64,000 bases of DNA from Diadophis punctatus similis (taxonomy: Eukaryota; Chordata; Lepidosauria; Squamata; Dipsadidae), in NCBI GenBank assembly GCA_023053685.1, contig JALIGW010000016.1, forward strand, positions 4,201,001 through 4,265,000. Reading direction: 5' to 3'. Position numbers and translations under genes: made by a program. The notes under the pieces were generated by a model, which searched no databases, was not told where the DNA came from, and saw nothing but the letters and a program-made list of their open reading frames with translations. Positions 11,030 to 22,461 of the stretch are shown here, in pieces; the stretch's first letter is position 1; each line of letters opens with the position of its first letter.

Positions 11030-11735
11030 ACTATCTACTCCACCCTCAAGGTTAGCAAAGATATTTAAGGATAAATCTGCAAAATGTTGGAAATGTCACC
11101 AGATACCTGGTACATACTATCATGTGTGGTAGACATGTCAAAAAGCAAAAAAATATTGGACAGAAATACATACATGGCGTGAAAGAAATGATAAAACAAC
11201 ATATAGATTTGAAACCAGAGACATTTTTGTTGGGCATTTTACCAGACAAGTATAACAAGGGGAATGTATATCTGATTACATGTAATGACTGCAGCGAGAA
11301 TAGTATTTGCACAACAATGGAAAAGTGAAGAGATCCCAACAGATGAAATGTGATTAGAAAAATATTAGAATGTGCAGAAATGGATAAGCTAACACTTACA
11401 ATTAAGGAAAAGAAAGAAACTAAACATTTGTTGACTTGGGACTTATTTTATCAATGGCTAGCTGACAAAAACAGGAGCTAGAAACTGGGAAATATATGGA
11501 AGGATCAGTGATGTAAGGAAGATAGGTTAACTTGGTTAAACAAATAGTATGATTATTACTGTTATCAATATTAATATAATGGATATTAATGTAATGAATA
11601 GTGTTGTAAACACTGTGATTATTATTTCCTAAAATGATTTGTACCCAGAAAACACAATTGTTCAATTGAAATTGGAATTTTTATACGCTATAAAATAAAA
11701 TAAAAACTTATTACCAAAAAAAAACAACTATCTAC
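11030..11735 (+). mobile_element. L1-type LINE, ORF2 C-terminus and 3' end, decayed
   Basis: Translation across frames gives KCWKCHQIPGTYYHVWWTC-like Cys/His residues, then a KAKKYWTEI-like block, and 'ARIVFAQQW', typical of the ORF2p C-terminal domain of L1. Frameshifts and stops are present. Ends with AATAAA-rich sequence and an A-run near 11720. Its segment 11200-11320 is duplicated in 13513-13635. Confidence 0.8.
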
Positions 11736-12025
11736 CAATCAGCACTTCAGCAATATGCTGGATTATATGGTCCACTACCTTTAGTGAAGAGAGTTTCATC
11801 CTGAAGAAGAGGAGGAACAGCGTTCTTAATTGCAGAACTTTTTTCTGGCCTCATAACAGGAGGGAATATTAATAATTTTCAAATCCACAAAATCCATCTG
11901 TGCCCTGCTTCAGATCAAATCAGCAGAACTGAGGGGTTGGGAAGTTTCTGTAGAGAATTTTTTTTTTACCTTTTTGTATTATATGGCATTGGAGGAAAGG
12001 TCAAATAGATGACCAGATGCAAATG
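11736..12025. other. FLT3 intron 9 interior, no recognised element
   Basis: 290 bp without recognisable features. Confidence 0.5.
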
Positions 12026-12028
12026 TAT

Positions 12029-12099
<71 letters not shown>

Positions 12100-12102
12100 T
12101 TA
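12026..12102. repeat. (TTTA)n array, tail of adjacent LINE
   Basis: About 19 tandem TTTA units directly abutting the 3' end of the minus-strand L2 element. Confidence 0.95.
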
Positions 12103-12730
12103 TTTGTTCTTCTATGCCGCCCTACTCCCAGAGGGACTCAGGGCGGCGTACAACAATTGTATAAGAACATTAATAATAAACAGTGATTTAAAACAACAGT
12201 TAAAAGATATAAAAAATTTAAAAATGTTCACAATCAGCCATATCAAGGGGGGAGTTCAGATGGATTTAGTCTTTCCCCCCTGCCTGCAGGAAGAGCCATG
12301 TCTTAACGGCTTTCCGGAAGGCCAGCAGGGTGGGGATGGTTCGAGTCTCTGGGGGAAGTTGGTTCCAGAGCGCGGGGCCCCCCACAGAGAAGGCCCTCCC
12401 CCTAGGGCCCGCCAACCGGCATTGTTTGGCTGACGGGACCTGGAGGAGGCCCACTCTGTGGGCCCTAACCGGTCGAAGGGAAGTGTGAGGCAGAATGCGG
12501 TCCCGAAGGTAACCTGGTCCTAGGCCATGTAGGGCTTTAAAGATGATGATCAACACCTTGAATTGTACCCGGAGACCGATGGGCAGCCAATGCAGCTGGC
12601 GGAGTATAGGTGTAACGTGGGTGTACCTTGGCACACCCACCACAGCACGCGCAGCCGCATTTTGCACCAACTGAAGTCTCCAAATACTCTTCAAGGGTAG
12701 CCCCATGTAGAGCGCATTGCAGTAGTAATG
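12103..12730 (-). mobile_element. L2-type LINE, reverse transcriptase C-terminus
   Basis: A 146-codon open frame on the minus strand (12706 to 12266) encodes LQLVQNAAARAVVGVPRYTH, then LHWLPIGLRVQFKVL and ALWNQLPPETR. These are hallmark blocks of L2/CR1-group LINE proteins. 5'-truncated; AAAT tail. The long open frame suggests a fairly recent insertion. Confidence 0.9.
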
Positions 12731-13057
12731 TAATATTGTAATATTGTATCTGTGGCTGATTTCCTAAAAGTCTGTCTGCTTGGCCCATTTGTAGAGTTTA
12801 GGAAGCTTCCTTTCCTTACTGCAATATAAAGGAAAAGAAAATATTTTTCCCCATGAGTTATAGTTTCAGATGCCATTGCGAAGGTTCTGCTTCTGAAACC
12901 TTCATGGGAGAACAACATTACTTGGTTGCAATGTTATTTGGTGGTTTTTAATTCTTTGAGAGTAACCTGGGTAGGTTAAAAACTCACCACAGAGCCTTTC
13001 AATAAAGACTACACCTGAATGTACACTTGAATGATCCTTCCTTCCTTTATGAAACAG
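12731..13057. other. FLT3 intron 9, 3' end
   Basis: Ends in the exon 10 acceptor GAAACAG. No other feature recognised. Confidence 0.5.
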
Positions 13058-13164
13058 CATCTCTGCAAGCCTCTGTGATCATAAACGCCAGCCGGGTGAA
13101 TATTTGTTCTATGCAGAAAATAGTGATGTGTTTGTAAAGAAGAGATTAAGACTCTATGTGAAGA
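13058..13164 (+). CDS. FLT3: FLT3 exon 10 (Ig-like domain 4, second half)
   Basis: 107 nt, phase 2 in, phase 1 out. AG from exon 9 plus C gives Ser, then ISASLCDHKRQPGEYLFYAE, matching SISKFCNHKHQPGEYIFHAE in mammals, through a strand ending RLRLYVK. Acceptor AAACAG, donor AAGA|GTGAGT. It has no ORF over 60 codons in isolation and was found by phase chaining. Confidence 0.95.
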
Positions 13165-13447
13165 GTGAGTATGTTTTAAGAAACAAGATCAATCAATATT
13201 CAGTACCATGCTGTATTTATTAACAGGTTTAATTTTTACCCATCTTTTCCATGGAATCATGTATAATAGTCTTCTCCAACTTGTCACCCTTAAAAATGTG
13301 TTGGAACTAAGTAGTAAATGAACGAAGTGCTGTTCATAATGAAAACAATGTTAAAAATAATTCAAGTACCACATCAGTTAAATTGATCAAAACAATAAGT
13401 TAAAACCGGGTACAGGGTACTCACATTAGTGAAACATCTGCCTAAAT

Positions 13448-13703
13448 CAGGGGTCCCCAAACTTGGCAACTTTAAGACTTGTGGACTTCAATTCCCAGAA
13501 TTCTCCAGCCAGCATATAGATTTGAAATCAGAGACATTTTTGTTGGGCATTTTACCAGACAAGTATAACAAGGGGAATGTATATCTGATTTTACATGTAA
13601 TGACTGCAGCGAGAATAGTATTTGCACAACAATGGAGAATGGCTGGAGAATTCTGGGAATTGAAGTCCACAAGTCTTAAAGTTGCCAAGTTTGAAGACCT
13701 CCG
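13448..13703. mobile_element. hAT-type palindromic mini-element (family B) carrying captured L1 sequence
   Basis: Long inverted termini: CAGGGGTCCCCAAACTTGGC at left, its complement at right. The 8-bp target duplication GCCTAAAT is perfect (13440-13447, 13704-13711). The middle, 13513-13635, is a near-copy of L1 ORF2 sequence at 11200-11320, differing by one substitution and one 2-nt indel. Confidence 0.93.
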
Positions 13704-14100
13704 GCCTAAATTATCAAAAAAAGTCTCTTTCTGCCAGCCAAAGTTATATAGGCAAATCAGTCTACTTGACCTCACTTATTCCCATGCACTTCTTTCAGTT
13801 CTGTCTTATCTGTGTGTGACAGTCTACTTTACTCAATAAAGCCATTATTTCAAGTTAGTTTTGTAGTTGAAATAGTTAGCCACATCTAAATGATGTCTTT
13901 AATTAACTGAACATCTATACAGGGATGTAAATGTAGCATTCAAAGGACATGGAAATTTCAGAGCCCTTCTTCTGGCAGGGAAGGGTCATGGTTTGATGGT
14001 TAAACAGCCTGCAGCTAGGCAGGCATATGCAAGATTGAAAGCATTTCCAAACTGGATGGGAAAAATCTTAAATCTGAAACCCTAGAGAGGCAGGCTAGGT

Positions 14101-14243
14101 CAGAGGTCTTCAAACTTGGCAACTTTAAGACTTGTGGACTTCAACTCTCATGCTGGCTATGCTCTCATGCTGGCTATGCTGGCTGGAGAATTCTGGGAGT
14201 TGAAGTCCACAAGTCTTAAAGTTGCCAAGTTTGGAGACCCCTG
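14101..14243. mobile_element. hAT-type palindromic mini-element (family B)
   Basis: CAGAGGTCTTCAAACTTGGC ... GTTTGGAGACCCCTG with long inverted arms. Target duplication GGCTAGGT/GGCTAGGC. Short internal tandem 'ctcatgctggctatg' x2. Confidence 0.92.
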
Positions 14244-14251
14244 GGCTAGGC

Positions 14252-14590
14252 AAAGCAATGGCATGTTTATATATTTGTGATTTATAACTTTAAAAAATCT
14301 ATTCATCATGCACTGGTGTAGTGTAGTCTTTCTGTGCTTCAGCAGTGGGAATTGATATGGGGGTTGATAGCTAGCTAGCTAGACTGGCTGGCTGGCTGAA
14401 GTAATGGGAATGAAAGATATAAAGCTACATTTTTGTGTAAAGTGTAAACATGACGGGAGAGTATCATGCATCTTCAGTGAAGGAATCTCATGAAATTACG
14501 CTGCAAGACAAATGCCTGGAAGTTTGAAAGAACAGACTTGCCTTTGCTAATGTAATGTTCTCAAGGCAAACTCTGTAACTCTCAGTCATT
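14252..14590. other. FLT3 intron 10 interior, no recognised element
   Basis: Contains a short (CTAG)/(CTGG) run near 14370-14397; otherwise nothing. Confidence 0.5.
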
Positions 14591-14838
14591 AGCCGAGGTG
14601 GCGCAGCGGTTAGAGGCAGTACTGCATGTCACTTTAGCTGACTGATCCGCAGGTCAGCGGTTCAAATCTCACCGGCTCAAGGTTGACTCAGCCTTCCATC
14701 CTTCCGAGGTAGGTAAAATGGGGACCCAGATTGTTGGGGGCAATATAAATATACATTGCTTACTGGTGTAAACCGCTTAGAGAATGCTTGCACTGTGAGG
14801 CGGTATATAAATCTCACAAAATAAATAAATAAATAAAT
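14591..14838 (+). mobile_element. tRNA-derived SINE with (AAAT)n tail
   Basis: AGCCGAGGTGGCGCAGCGG head, GGTTCAAATCTCACCGG B-box region, ACCCAGATTGTTGGGGGCAA body, ending GCGGTATATAAATC and AAATA repeats. This is the subfamily with 'aagcaatg...gtgtaaaccgctt', shared with 18565-18755 and 56325-56590. Confidence 0.9.
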
Positions 14839-15415
14839 TAGTCACTTGTTCAAAATGGCTGAATGTAAGGAACTATTGGACTACCACCTGAGGGAAATCA
14901 AGTTGGGAAAAGCTGGGAAAGATAACAAAAAGGGATAGAATCTAGCTAAATGCATCAATTGGTAGATTGACTAGCTTATTACTGATTTGATTATTGATGC
15001 TATCGATTTATGGCCCTGACGTTTTGTTCTGTATCTGCCTTTATCCAGTTTCACCTGACTAATGGAACCCAAATCCATTATCGGGTTTAGTGAGTTGAAC
15101 ACAGTAACAGACAGCTGATAAGGGAAGTCCAAGAAAGACAACACAAGGTTAAAAACAGAAAAGTCTGGGTCAAAGATAAAAATTAGTACTGCTGTGTAAT
15201 ATCTTTTATTCTGTGCTAGGTTTGGCTTTAACTATACTTGATTTGGAGTCAATTATCTTGTGATTCATATAAAGATCCATCCATTTAGACAAATGGGTTT
15301 GTAACGAGAACTAGTTAAAACAGAAAAGGCTTAAGTTGTAGGGAAGCTGTTATGGCAATGTTTGCAAATTTGAATTACTGAACCATCTACGGTATCTTTG
15401 CTGCTATCTTTGCAG
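14839..15415. other. FLT3 intron 10, 3' end, no recognised element
   Basis: Ends in the exon 11 acceptor CTTTGCAG. Confidence 0.55.
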
Positions 15416-15524
15416 GCATGCCTGAAGTAAAAATGAGCTCAACGTTCAATCAGTTATCTTGCATTGCTGAAAGCAATCCTGTTTCATTGTGGATCTGGAA
15501 GGAATGTTACAGAAAACATATCAA
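15416..15524 (+). CDS. FLT3: FLT3 exon 11 (Ig-like domain 5, first half)
   Basis: 109 nt, phase 1 in, phase 2 out. Encodes S-MPEVKMSSTFNQLSCIAE then NPVSLWIWKECYRKHI. The Cys, W.W and K.C spacing fits mammalian ASQASCFSDGYPLPSWTWKKC. The most divergent exon relative to mammals, as expected for a fast-evolving Ig domain. Donor AA|GTAAAT. Confidence 0.9.
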
Positions 15525-16014
15525 GTAAATAAAAAATTACTTTGAATTGTTCCATCGATGTGAGTGGTGGCTTTCCATTGATTAACTATAATATAATTAT
15601 GGATCATACAGTACTGACATAATTGTTTTTTTTAAAAAAATGTAAATAAGATGCCACAGGAATAAAAGCTTCGATTGACTTCACTGGGTCAGACAAATGG
15701 ATTTTCAATTCCATGACAGATCTCTTCCTAGAGCACCTGTCAGAGTTCAACATATTTATCTTAATAAATTATACAGAAAAGTTTCCATCTTGTCCTAAAC
15801 CTTGAACTGAGAACTTCAGAGAAAGTGAACACGTACAGATGTTCTTGCTAACAGAATAGTAGGAGTCCCAGTTTACCATTATCCAGAATGCTACTCATTT
15901 TATTCTTCCTGCTGCAAATAGGGTTACATCATGCCAGTTCCATTCCTGGAGTCTCCTCATGCCAGGCCATCTCATCAATTACAATTCTGGTAGTTATAGT
16001 TCTAGAAACTCTCT
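15525..16014. other. FLT3 intron 11, first part, no recognised element
   Basis: 490 bp, AT-rich, nothing recognised. Confidence 0.55.
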
Positions 16015-16178
16015 AAGCAGTTTACATAGTCAGCATATTGTCCCCAGCAATCTGGGTTCTCATTTTACTGACCTTGGAAGGATGGAAGGCTGAGTCGACC
16101 TTGAGCTGATCAGGATCGAACTCCTGGCTGTGGGCAGAATTTGCCTGCAATGCTGCATTCTAACTACTGTGCCACCAC
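16015..16178 (-). mobile_element. tRNA-derived SINE, truncated, minus strand
   Basis: Plus strand reads AAGCAGTTTACATAGTCAGC ... GGAAGGATGGAAGGCTGAGT ... TGTGCCACCACAG, the reverse complement of the SINE body and head. Confidence 0.82.
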
Positions 16179-16289
16179 AGATAAGATAAGATAAGATAAG
16201 ATAAGATAAGATAAGATAAGATAAGATAAGATAAGATAAGATAAGATAAGATAAGATAAGATAAGATAAGATAAGATAAGATAAGATAA
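16179..16289. repeat. (ATAAG)n pentamer array
   Basis: About 22 pure ATAAG units directly abutting the head of the SINE at 16015-16178. Confidence 0.97.
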
Positions 16290-16359
16290 GGCCCTGCTGA
16301 TTCCTTTCTTAGTTCTGTTCTTCCAAATTATGGCTTGTAAGGTTGGTCTTCTTTTAAAG

Positions 16360-16490
16360 CAGGGGTGTCAAACTGGCGGCCCGCGGGCCGGATGCGTCAC
16401 GTGCAGGCCACACCCACCCAGCTCCGCGAATGGAAAAAAAGTCACGAAACGTCACAAGACGGCAACATGATGCAGCGAGTTTGACACCTG
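16360..16490. mobile_element. hAT-type mini-element (family C, CAGGGGTGTCAAACT ends)
   Basis: Left CAGGGGTGTCAAACTGGCGG, right GCGAGTTTGACACCTG. Flanked by TTTTAAAG at 16352-16359 and 16493-16500 (2-nt offset at the right). GC-rich core. Second copy at 43185. Confidence 0.85.
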
Positions 16491-16500
16491 TGTTTTAAAG

Positions 16501-17130
16501 CATGTAAGCAATGTCGAAAATGTTTCTTAGGGTATGGACAATCAACAATAGTCTGCAGAAATTAAGATGGCCTTCTCATTGTCTTCCCTCAGATAGATGG
16601 GATACCCTAGCAAAAATCTATAAAGACAATATTAGTGATGTTGTCTTTGTAGCCCATTAGTGATGTTGTCAAAATATGCCCTAAGATTGGTTAATATATT
16701 ACATCACTTCTAGCATAAATGGTGGCGGGTAATCAAATGGAATCTGAAAATTCACTCTCTGTGAGTCAATATTCTAACATGCATTCCATGTTAGATCTTC
16801 CAAATATAAAGAACCTGTAACTAAAAAAAAGATGGCAGCTTACACTATTCCTTCATATCTAATGCTAAAGTATATGATTATATGAAGTTCTCAGGGTCAT
16901 TTTGTTTGGGGCGGGGGAAGGGAATCTGAATGCCAAAAACATCAAGATGCCAGCCACAATCGAGTTTTATATGCAAAAGGGGGCAGTTGCCCACAGTTGC
17001 CATCTTTATTTTTTCTAATTCCTTCTGCTGAACGCCCATAAGTTCTCACTTATTTTTTTATTTGTAATGTTGACTTTTCAATAGTTTGCGTGAGCATTAG
17101 AAAATGTGAATAAATTTTTCTTCCTTTCAG
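16501..17130. other. FLT3 intron 11, 3' part, no recognised element
   Basis: Ends with the exon 12 acceptor TTCCTTTCAG. Confidence 0.55.
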
Positions 17131-17306
17131 TTGCACTGAAATCACAGATGGAATTTCAAATGGAAGACGCCAAGGCATAATATTTGGATCCTGGATCTCA
17201 AGCAGCACTTTAGATACAACGAATATACAAGCTGGGCGTTTCGTTGAATGCTGTGCAAACAATTCAGTTGGCTATTCTTGTGAATCTTATTTTGTTGAAC
17301 CAAAAG
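17131..17306 (+). CDS. FLT3: FLT3 exon 12 (Ig-like domain 5, second half)
   Basis: 176 nt, phase 2 in, phase 1 out. AA plus T gives Asn: NCTEITDGISNGRRQG, aligning with PNCTEEITEGVWNRKANRK. Continues SSSTLDTT...RFVECCANNSVGYSCESYF, the domain 5 C-terminal strand (FLVKCCAYNSLGTSCETI). NCT is a predicted glycosylation site conserved with mammals. Confidence 0.96.
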
Positions 17307-18044
17307 GTAGTGTATAATTGCACAGTTTAGACTACTGAGGATATGGTGAAATACTATGGCGATAATTGGATTTTAGGATTTAGAAGTAGCATGTTGAGCA
17401 ATTTTAGCCAAATCATAAAAGATTGAATTTAAGAAATTAAACCCATATGAATTTTTTTGCTTCCAAAACTGTACTGTAGAAACACCATACTCCAATGGTT
17501 GGATTTTGATTTCTGATTTTTCACTGTAATCATTTTGTGGTCTGCATTTGCCATTAGTAAGACAGAACACAGTTTCTATTTTACCAATGGGGATCTGAGA
17601 CTGGGGAAAAAAATCCACTGAATATACTTTAGCTGACATATTTGCTCACAGGAAACACACTGGTACAGTATGTCATTCTCCAGAGGTAGGTAAATCACTA
17701 GAGATACAGATCAGTCTCATGTATGGCCACTGTATGCTTACTTTCATTCTTCGCTTTTTTTATGAACATTTCTTAACTTTCCATTTGATAGGCAGAGGTA
17801 TGTTCTTCAAGACATGAAGGCTTGGTCTATAAAAATTAATGTACTGTATATGTTATATATATATTCAAGTCTAATAAGGATCATGCAGCACCTCAAAGAT
17901 TTGCAAATTATATCCTGGGAAGCTTTAGTACTTATTCTACAGTCAACTTTGTCGGAAAACATTCATTCATTCAAGGAGAGTAAATATTTACTTCCCTCTT
18001 TCACCGTTTTTCAAATTGCGTGAATTTTTGCATTTGCTTTCCAG
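17307..18044. other. FLT3 intron 12, no recognised element
   Basis: 738 bp, AT-rich. Ends with the acceptor CTTTCCAG. Confidence 0.6.
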
Positions 18045-18130
18045 GTAATCTTTTGCTATATGCAACATTTGGAGTCTGCTTTCCAATTATCGCTGGGTTG
18101 TGCGTATTAACTTGCCGAAACTATAAAAAG
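18045..18130 (+). CDS. FLT3: FLT3 exon 13 (transmembrane helix)
   Basis: 86 nt, phase 1 in, phase 0 out. Encodes GNLLLYATFGVCFPIIAGLC then VLTCRNYKK. This is one hydrophobic segment of about 22 residues followed by a basic stop-transfer RNYKK, matching mammalian SFYATIGVCLLFIVVLTLLICHKYKK. Donor AAAAAG|GTAACA. Confidence 0.96.
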
Positions 18131-18215
18131 GTAACAGCAAAATTGACGCTCTTTATTCATTTCTGTCTCCCTTTGTGTGTCGCTTTTACCATTCACAATG
18201 TCCCATTCCCTCTAG

Positions 18216-18348
18216 CAATTTAAATATGAAAGACAACTGCATATGATACAAATGGTTGATTCTTCCAACAATGAATACATCTACATTAATTTCAGTGAGT
18301 TGGAGTATGATGTCCAGTGGGAGTTTCCCAGAGAAAATCTGAAATTTG
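18216..18348 (+). CDS. FLT3: FLT3 exon 14 (juxtamembrane autoinhibitory region)
   Basis: 133 nt, the same size as human exon 14, where leukaemic internal tandem duplications occur. Encodes QFKYERQLHMIQMVDSSNNE, then YIYINFSELEYDVQWEFPRE and NLKFG. The Y.Y pair equivalent to human Y589/Y591 is kept. Of the next pair (human Y597/Y599) the first is Leu here (SELEYD versus REYEYD). Phase 0 in, phase 1 out. Acceptor CCTCTAG, donor TTTG|GTGAGC. Confidence 0.97.
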
Positions 18349-18437
18349 GTGAGCTGTCCATGGTACTCTTCCTGAAGCTAATCATGAAATAAGCAAGCAC
18401 AAATTGTAAAATAAGGAGAATACTTTCTTTTTTATAG

Positions 18438-18542
18438 GGCAAGTACTGGGCTCTGGTGCCTTTGGAAAAGTCATGAATGCTACTGCATATGGAATTAGCG
18501 AAGCTGGGGCATCCATCCAAGTTGCCGTCAAAATGCTTAAAG
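18438..18542 (+). CDS. FLT3: FLT3 exon 15 (kinase N-lobe, glycine loop, catalytic Lys)
   Basis: 105 nt. Encodes [20 protein letters not shown] then [21 protein letters not shown] is the ATP-binding glycine loop and the Lys of VAVKML is the catalytic Lys (human K644). Phase 1 in and out. Introns 13 and 14 are only 85 and 89 bp, as in other class III kinases. Confidence 0.98.
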
Positions 18543-18564
18543 GTAGCTAAAAGTTTAAGGAGAA

Positions 18565-18755
18565 TTTATTTATTTATTTATTTGTGAGATTTATATACCG
18601 CCTCACAGTGCAAGCACTCTCTAAGCAGGTTACACCAGTAAGCAATGCATATTTACATTGCCCCCAACAATCTGGGTCCTCATTTTACCTACCTCGGAAG
18701 GATGGAAGGCTGAGTCAACCTTGAGCCGGTGAGATTTGAACCACTGACCTGCGGA
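18565..18755 (-). mobile_element. tRNA-derived SINE, head-truncated, minus strand
   Basis: TTTATTTATTTATTTGTGAG tail, then CTCTAAGC..., GGAAGGATGGAAGGCTGAGT, and GAGATTTGAACC (reverse B box). Inserted 22 bp after the exon 15 donor. Confidence 0.87.
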
Positions 18756-18967
18756 ATGTGGTCTCTTTGTATCAACCCGATTTTCTCCCATCACTAAAGT
18801 AGTAAGCTTCGACTCTATACACTTGTGGGTCTGGTTGCTTGTGCTTGACAGATCCCTTTCTAAACAGTTATTATTGGTGGTCCTCAAGCACAACTAAAGA
18901 AGATCAACAGCTTTCTCTTCTGACAATGCCACCTATCTCTTGAGTGTGGTTTTTGGAGGCAATAGAG

Positions 18968-19538
18968 CCGTGATGGCGAACTTATGGCATGCGTGCCGCA
19001 GCTGGCATGCAGAACCCTCTCTGTGGGCACGTGAGCCATTACCCAGCTCAGTTCCACCAGGCATGCGCGTGTGCGTCTCCCGCCGGCCAGCTGATTTTTG
19101 GAATGTGCAGAGGGTGGGGCGTATGCAGGAGATGCGGGTACATGCATGGGGGGTTGCGTGCGCATTTGTGGGGGTGGGGGTCATGCATGCGTGCACAGGG
19201 GTGGGGTGAAGCATGAGGGTGCAGCGCACTCTCCCACCTGTTTTTGGTCCCAGGAGGCTGCAGGGAGACCTGCTAGGCTGAAAATGGGGGGTGGGGGGCA
19301 GCATGGCCCCCCACGGCCCATTTGTGGTCCCAGGAAGCTGCAGGGAGGCTTGCTAGGCCCAAAATGGGGGGGCATGGGGAGCATGGGGGGGTCGCATGTG
19401 AATGCGTGGGGGGTGGAGCATGGGGGGGGTCATTCGCACATGCACAGGATGCATATATTATTGGTGCCGGCATATGTGGATGCTATCGTGCGCGCGCACA
19501 CTTTCAGCACACGACAAAAAAAAGGTTAGCCATCTCTG
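18968..19538. mobile_element. hAT-type element (family E, CAGTGATGGCGAAC ends), GC-rich
   Basis: Left CCGTGATGGCGAACTTATGG, right AAAAGGTTAGCCATCTCTG. Perfect 8-bp target duplication CAATAGAG (18960-18967, 19539-19546). Contains about 2 tandem units of roughly 100 bp (GGTCCCAGGA.GCTGCAGGGAG...AAAATGGGGGG). Overlapping open frames here are compositional, not coding. Second copy at 62824. Confidence 0.92.
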
Positions 19539-19546
19539 CAATAGAG

Positions 19547-20705
19547 TCTTCTGACCTGGAATACATGCTGTAGCATTTACTGTACATCCTAAAAGATGGG
19601 TTAGGTGATTAGCTTTCTGATATTTGTGTGTTATAAATTCTTTCTAAGATTTGAAAGCAGTAAGGAACAGATTAGAATAGTTATCTCTGTGCCACAGATT
19701 GAACTACAATCTAGCCAATGACATTTTATTCCATTACCAACACATACAGTATAGGTAAACTATAGTTCAATGTATCATGTGAACTAACTAAAATGTGGTT
19801 TGGTTGTTGGATAAATGCGATGCACACATACAGCCAATATGAAGTTTATGTTGAAGTAGATAACTTCTAACTCACCAGACTTATTGATTACATGCCATAA
19901 AGTCAGTGCTGACTTTTAGCAACTACATAGATTTTCTCCACTGAAAGCCACTAAAGTAATGTGAATCAATATATTTCTGGTCCATGTCAGTAGCCAGATA
20001 TGTTGACCTAATATTCTATAATTGTTTTTACTCTGTGACTTTGCTGTGTGCTCTTCAATATTCTGTTATTAGATGCTTTTTTTAAAAAAAACCATCCATC
20101 TCAGTGAACATTGTCTTTTTACATGATTTTTCTAAAAGTCCTTTTTACTTAAAAAGCTAGTTTTAATATAATTAGAATTATATTAAAGGAATTAAAATTT
20201 TATAAGTCTAAATATAGAGCTCTTCTTAATTTAAACAATTTCATATAAATATATTCTTTTGATATCCTTTGCAAATGGATACCTTTCTAGGTGCAATATT
20301 TGAAAAAAGAGCAAGGGGAAAAATCCACTAAAAAGAATGATATCAACTGGTTCCATGCCATAAAGATGCATCTGAAGTACTATATATGATGGGAGAACTA
20401 GACTATTTAACATAGAAATAAATTTGTATTAATTTTTTCATACATCCTGGTGTTTTGCTAGAAACATGTTGTCATCAAATCCTAGTGCAATAAACTTGTA
20501 CAACAGTTACAGCTGTCAACAACTAACTTGAACTGCTGAGTTCATGAGTGACTAGAAACATCCCTTTTCAAGTCTGTAGCATGCTTTATCTTTTAAAATA
20601 ATATTGTTCTACCTTTACTGTCTTTTTAAGTGCATCCTAATGAAAGAGTTTCTATTCTACTAAATACATTTAAGAGATAGACAAAGACACATACACAGAG
20701 AAAGG
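19547..20705. other. FLT3 intron 15 interior, no recognised element
   Basis: 1.16 kb, AT-rich, nothing recognised. Confidence 0.6.
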
Positions 20706-21292
<587 letters not shown>

Positions 21293-21676
21293 TGCTTGAC
21301 TTCACTACACTCTTTCTGGATCATTTTTCCCATTTTATTTTAGGATGAATTTCTTTTTTCTTCTTTCCTTAAAAGGTATTTCCTAATACTGGAAGTGTGG
21401 GTAGGCATATAACACAGTTTTTCTTATTCTTCTTTATGTTTCCCTTACTTTTGAGTAGTAATGGGCTATCCCATGATATCACAGAACCAGGAAACAAGGC
21501 ACTGCTCTAAGAGCTATAGCCATCTTTTACTTGTTCACTCTCATTTCCTGCTTCAAGAAAAATATTTGACTGAATTAGTAATTCTGTTAATAAAATTATT
21601 TCTAATGTGTTTCGATCTGTATATATTTTATTGTAAAAATTCTGTATAGTTACTATCTGCCATGGTACCTTTACAG
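21293..21676. other. FLT3 intron 15, 3' end
   Basis: 384 bp, nothing recognised before the acceptor CTTTACAG. Confidence 0.55.
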
Positions 21677-21787
21677 AAAAATATGACTCTTTGGAAAAAG
21701 ATGCTCTAATGTCTGAACTCAAAATGATGATTCATATTGGAAGTCATGAAAACATTGTGAATCTGCTAGGAGCATGCACCAAGTCAG
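21677..21787 (+). CDS. FLT3: FLT3 exon 16 (kinase alpha-C helix)
   Basis: 111 nt, phase 1 in and out. Encodes [20 protein letters not shown] then [18 protein letters not shown]. The Glu of SELKMM is the alpha-C salt-bridge residue. [11 protein letters not shown] is conserved throughout class III kinases. Donor TCAG|GTGAGC. Confidence 0.98.
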
Positions 21788-22453
21788 GTGAGCCACATAT
21801 TTCTGAAATGTACTAACAACTAGAGTATTAAATCATACATTTAAGGTCCTTGCATGACACTGGTGGGCATCTGTGTGTTCATAGCCACCTACTGTAGCAT
21901 ACTTTTATTTCCAAGAATGGTTTTAGATATCACAAACCCCATAGACATATTGAGAAAAGAAAATGTCCAATACATTGCCTATCTGGCCAGGAAAATAAAA
22001 TGCAAATGTAAACTAGAGTAGTAGAAAATATATTGGATAGTTAGAAGGAATGACAAAAAACGACACCCTTATGCCTTCTGTTAAATGTGTTCTTTTCTGG
22101 TGAGCAGCATTCACCATATTAACCTTTTGGAAATGGGGAAGCCCTCCCATTACATTAAATGCAACATCATTGCATTTAAAGGATACCCATCATCTTGAAA
22201 AGTTTTGAGACCCCTGCCACAATCCAGTGATGTACTGTATACTTTTATACTATTTGATACCTCCAGATAGTGTATTCAATGACAGATTAATAAATAACCT
22301 CTCTGAAATATCCTGTAGAGCTATGTCTTCAGGGTTTAAATGTTTTTAGGGACAGCAGTCTCAGGGTCTTAAGATCCCTTACCCTTATATGAAATAAGTT
22401 GGACATAGAAATAGAGAATTTTCTTAAGCTGGATAAGAACTTCTCAAGTATTA
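21788..22453. other. FLT3 intron 16, first part, no recognised element
   Basis: 666 bp, nothing recognised. Confidence 0.55.
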
Positions 22454-22461
22454 CTACAAAG

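Noticed and set aside
12266..12706. 146-codon frame as a host gene
   Set aside because: It is the L2 LINE reverse transcriptase C-terminus with the element's ATTT tail beside it.
13100..13135. Frame breaks in FLT3 suggesting pseudogenisation
   Set aside because: Phase bookkeeping across all 19 exons gives 2401 nt with no internal stop; apparent gaps were introns.
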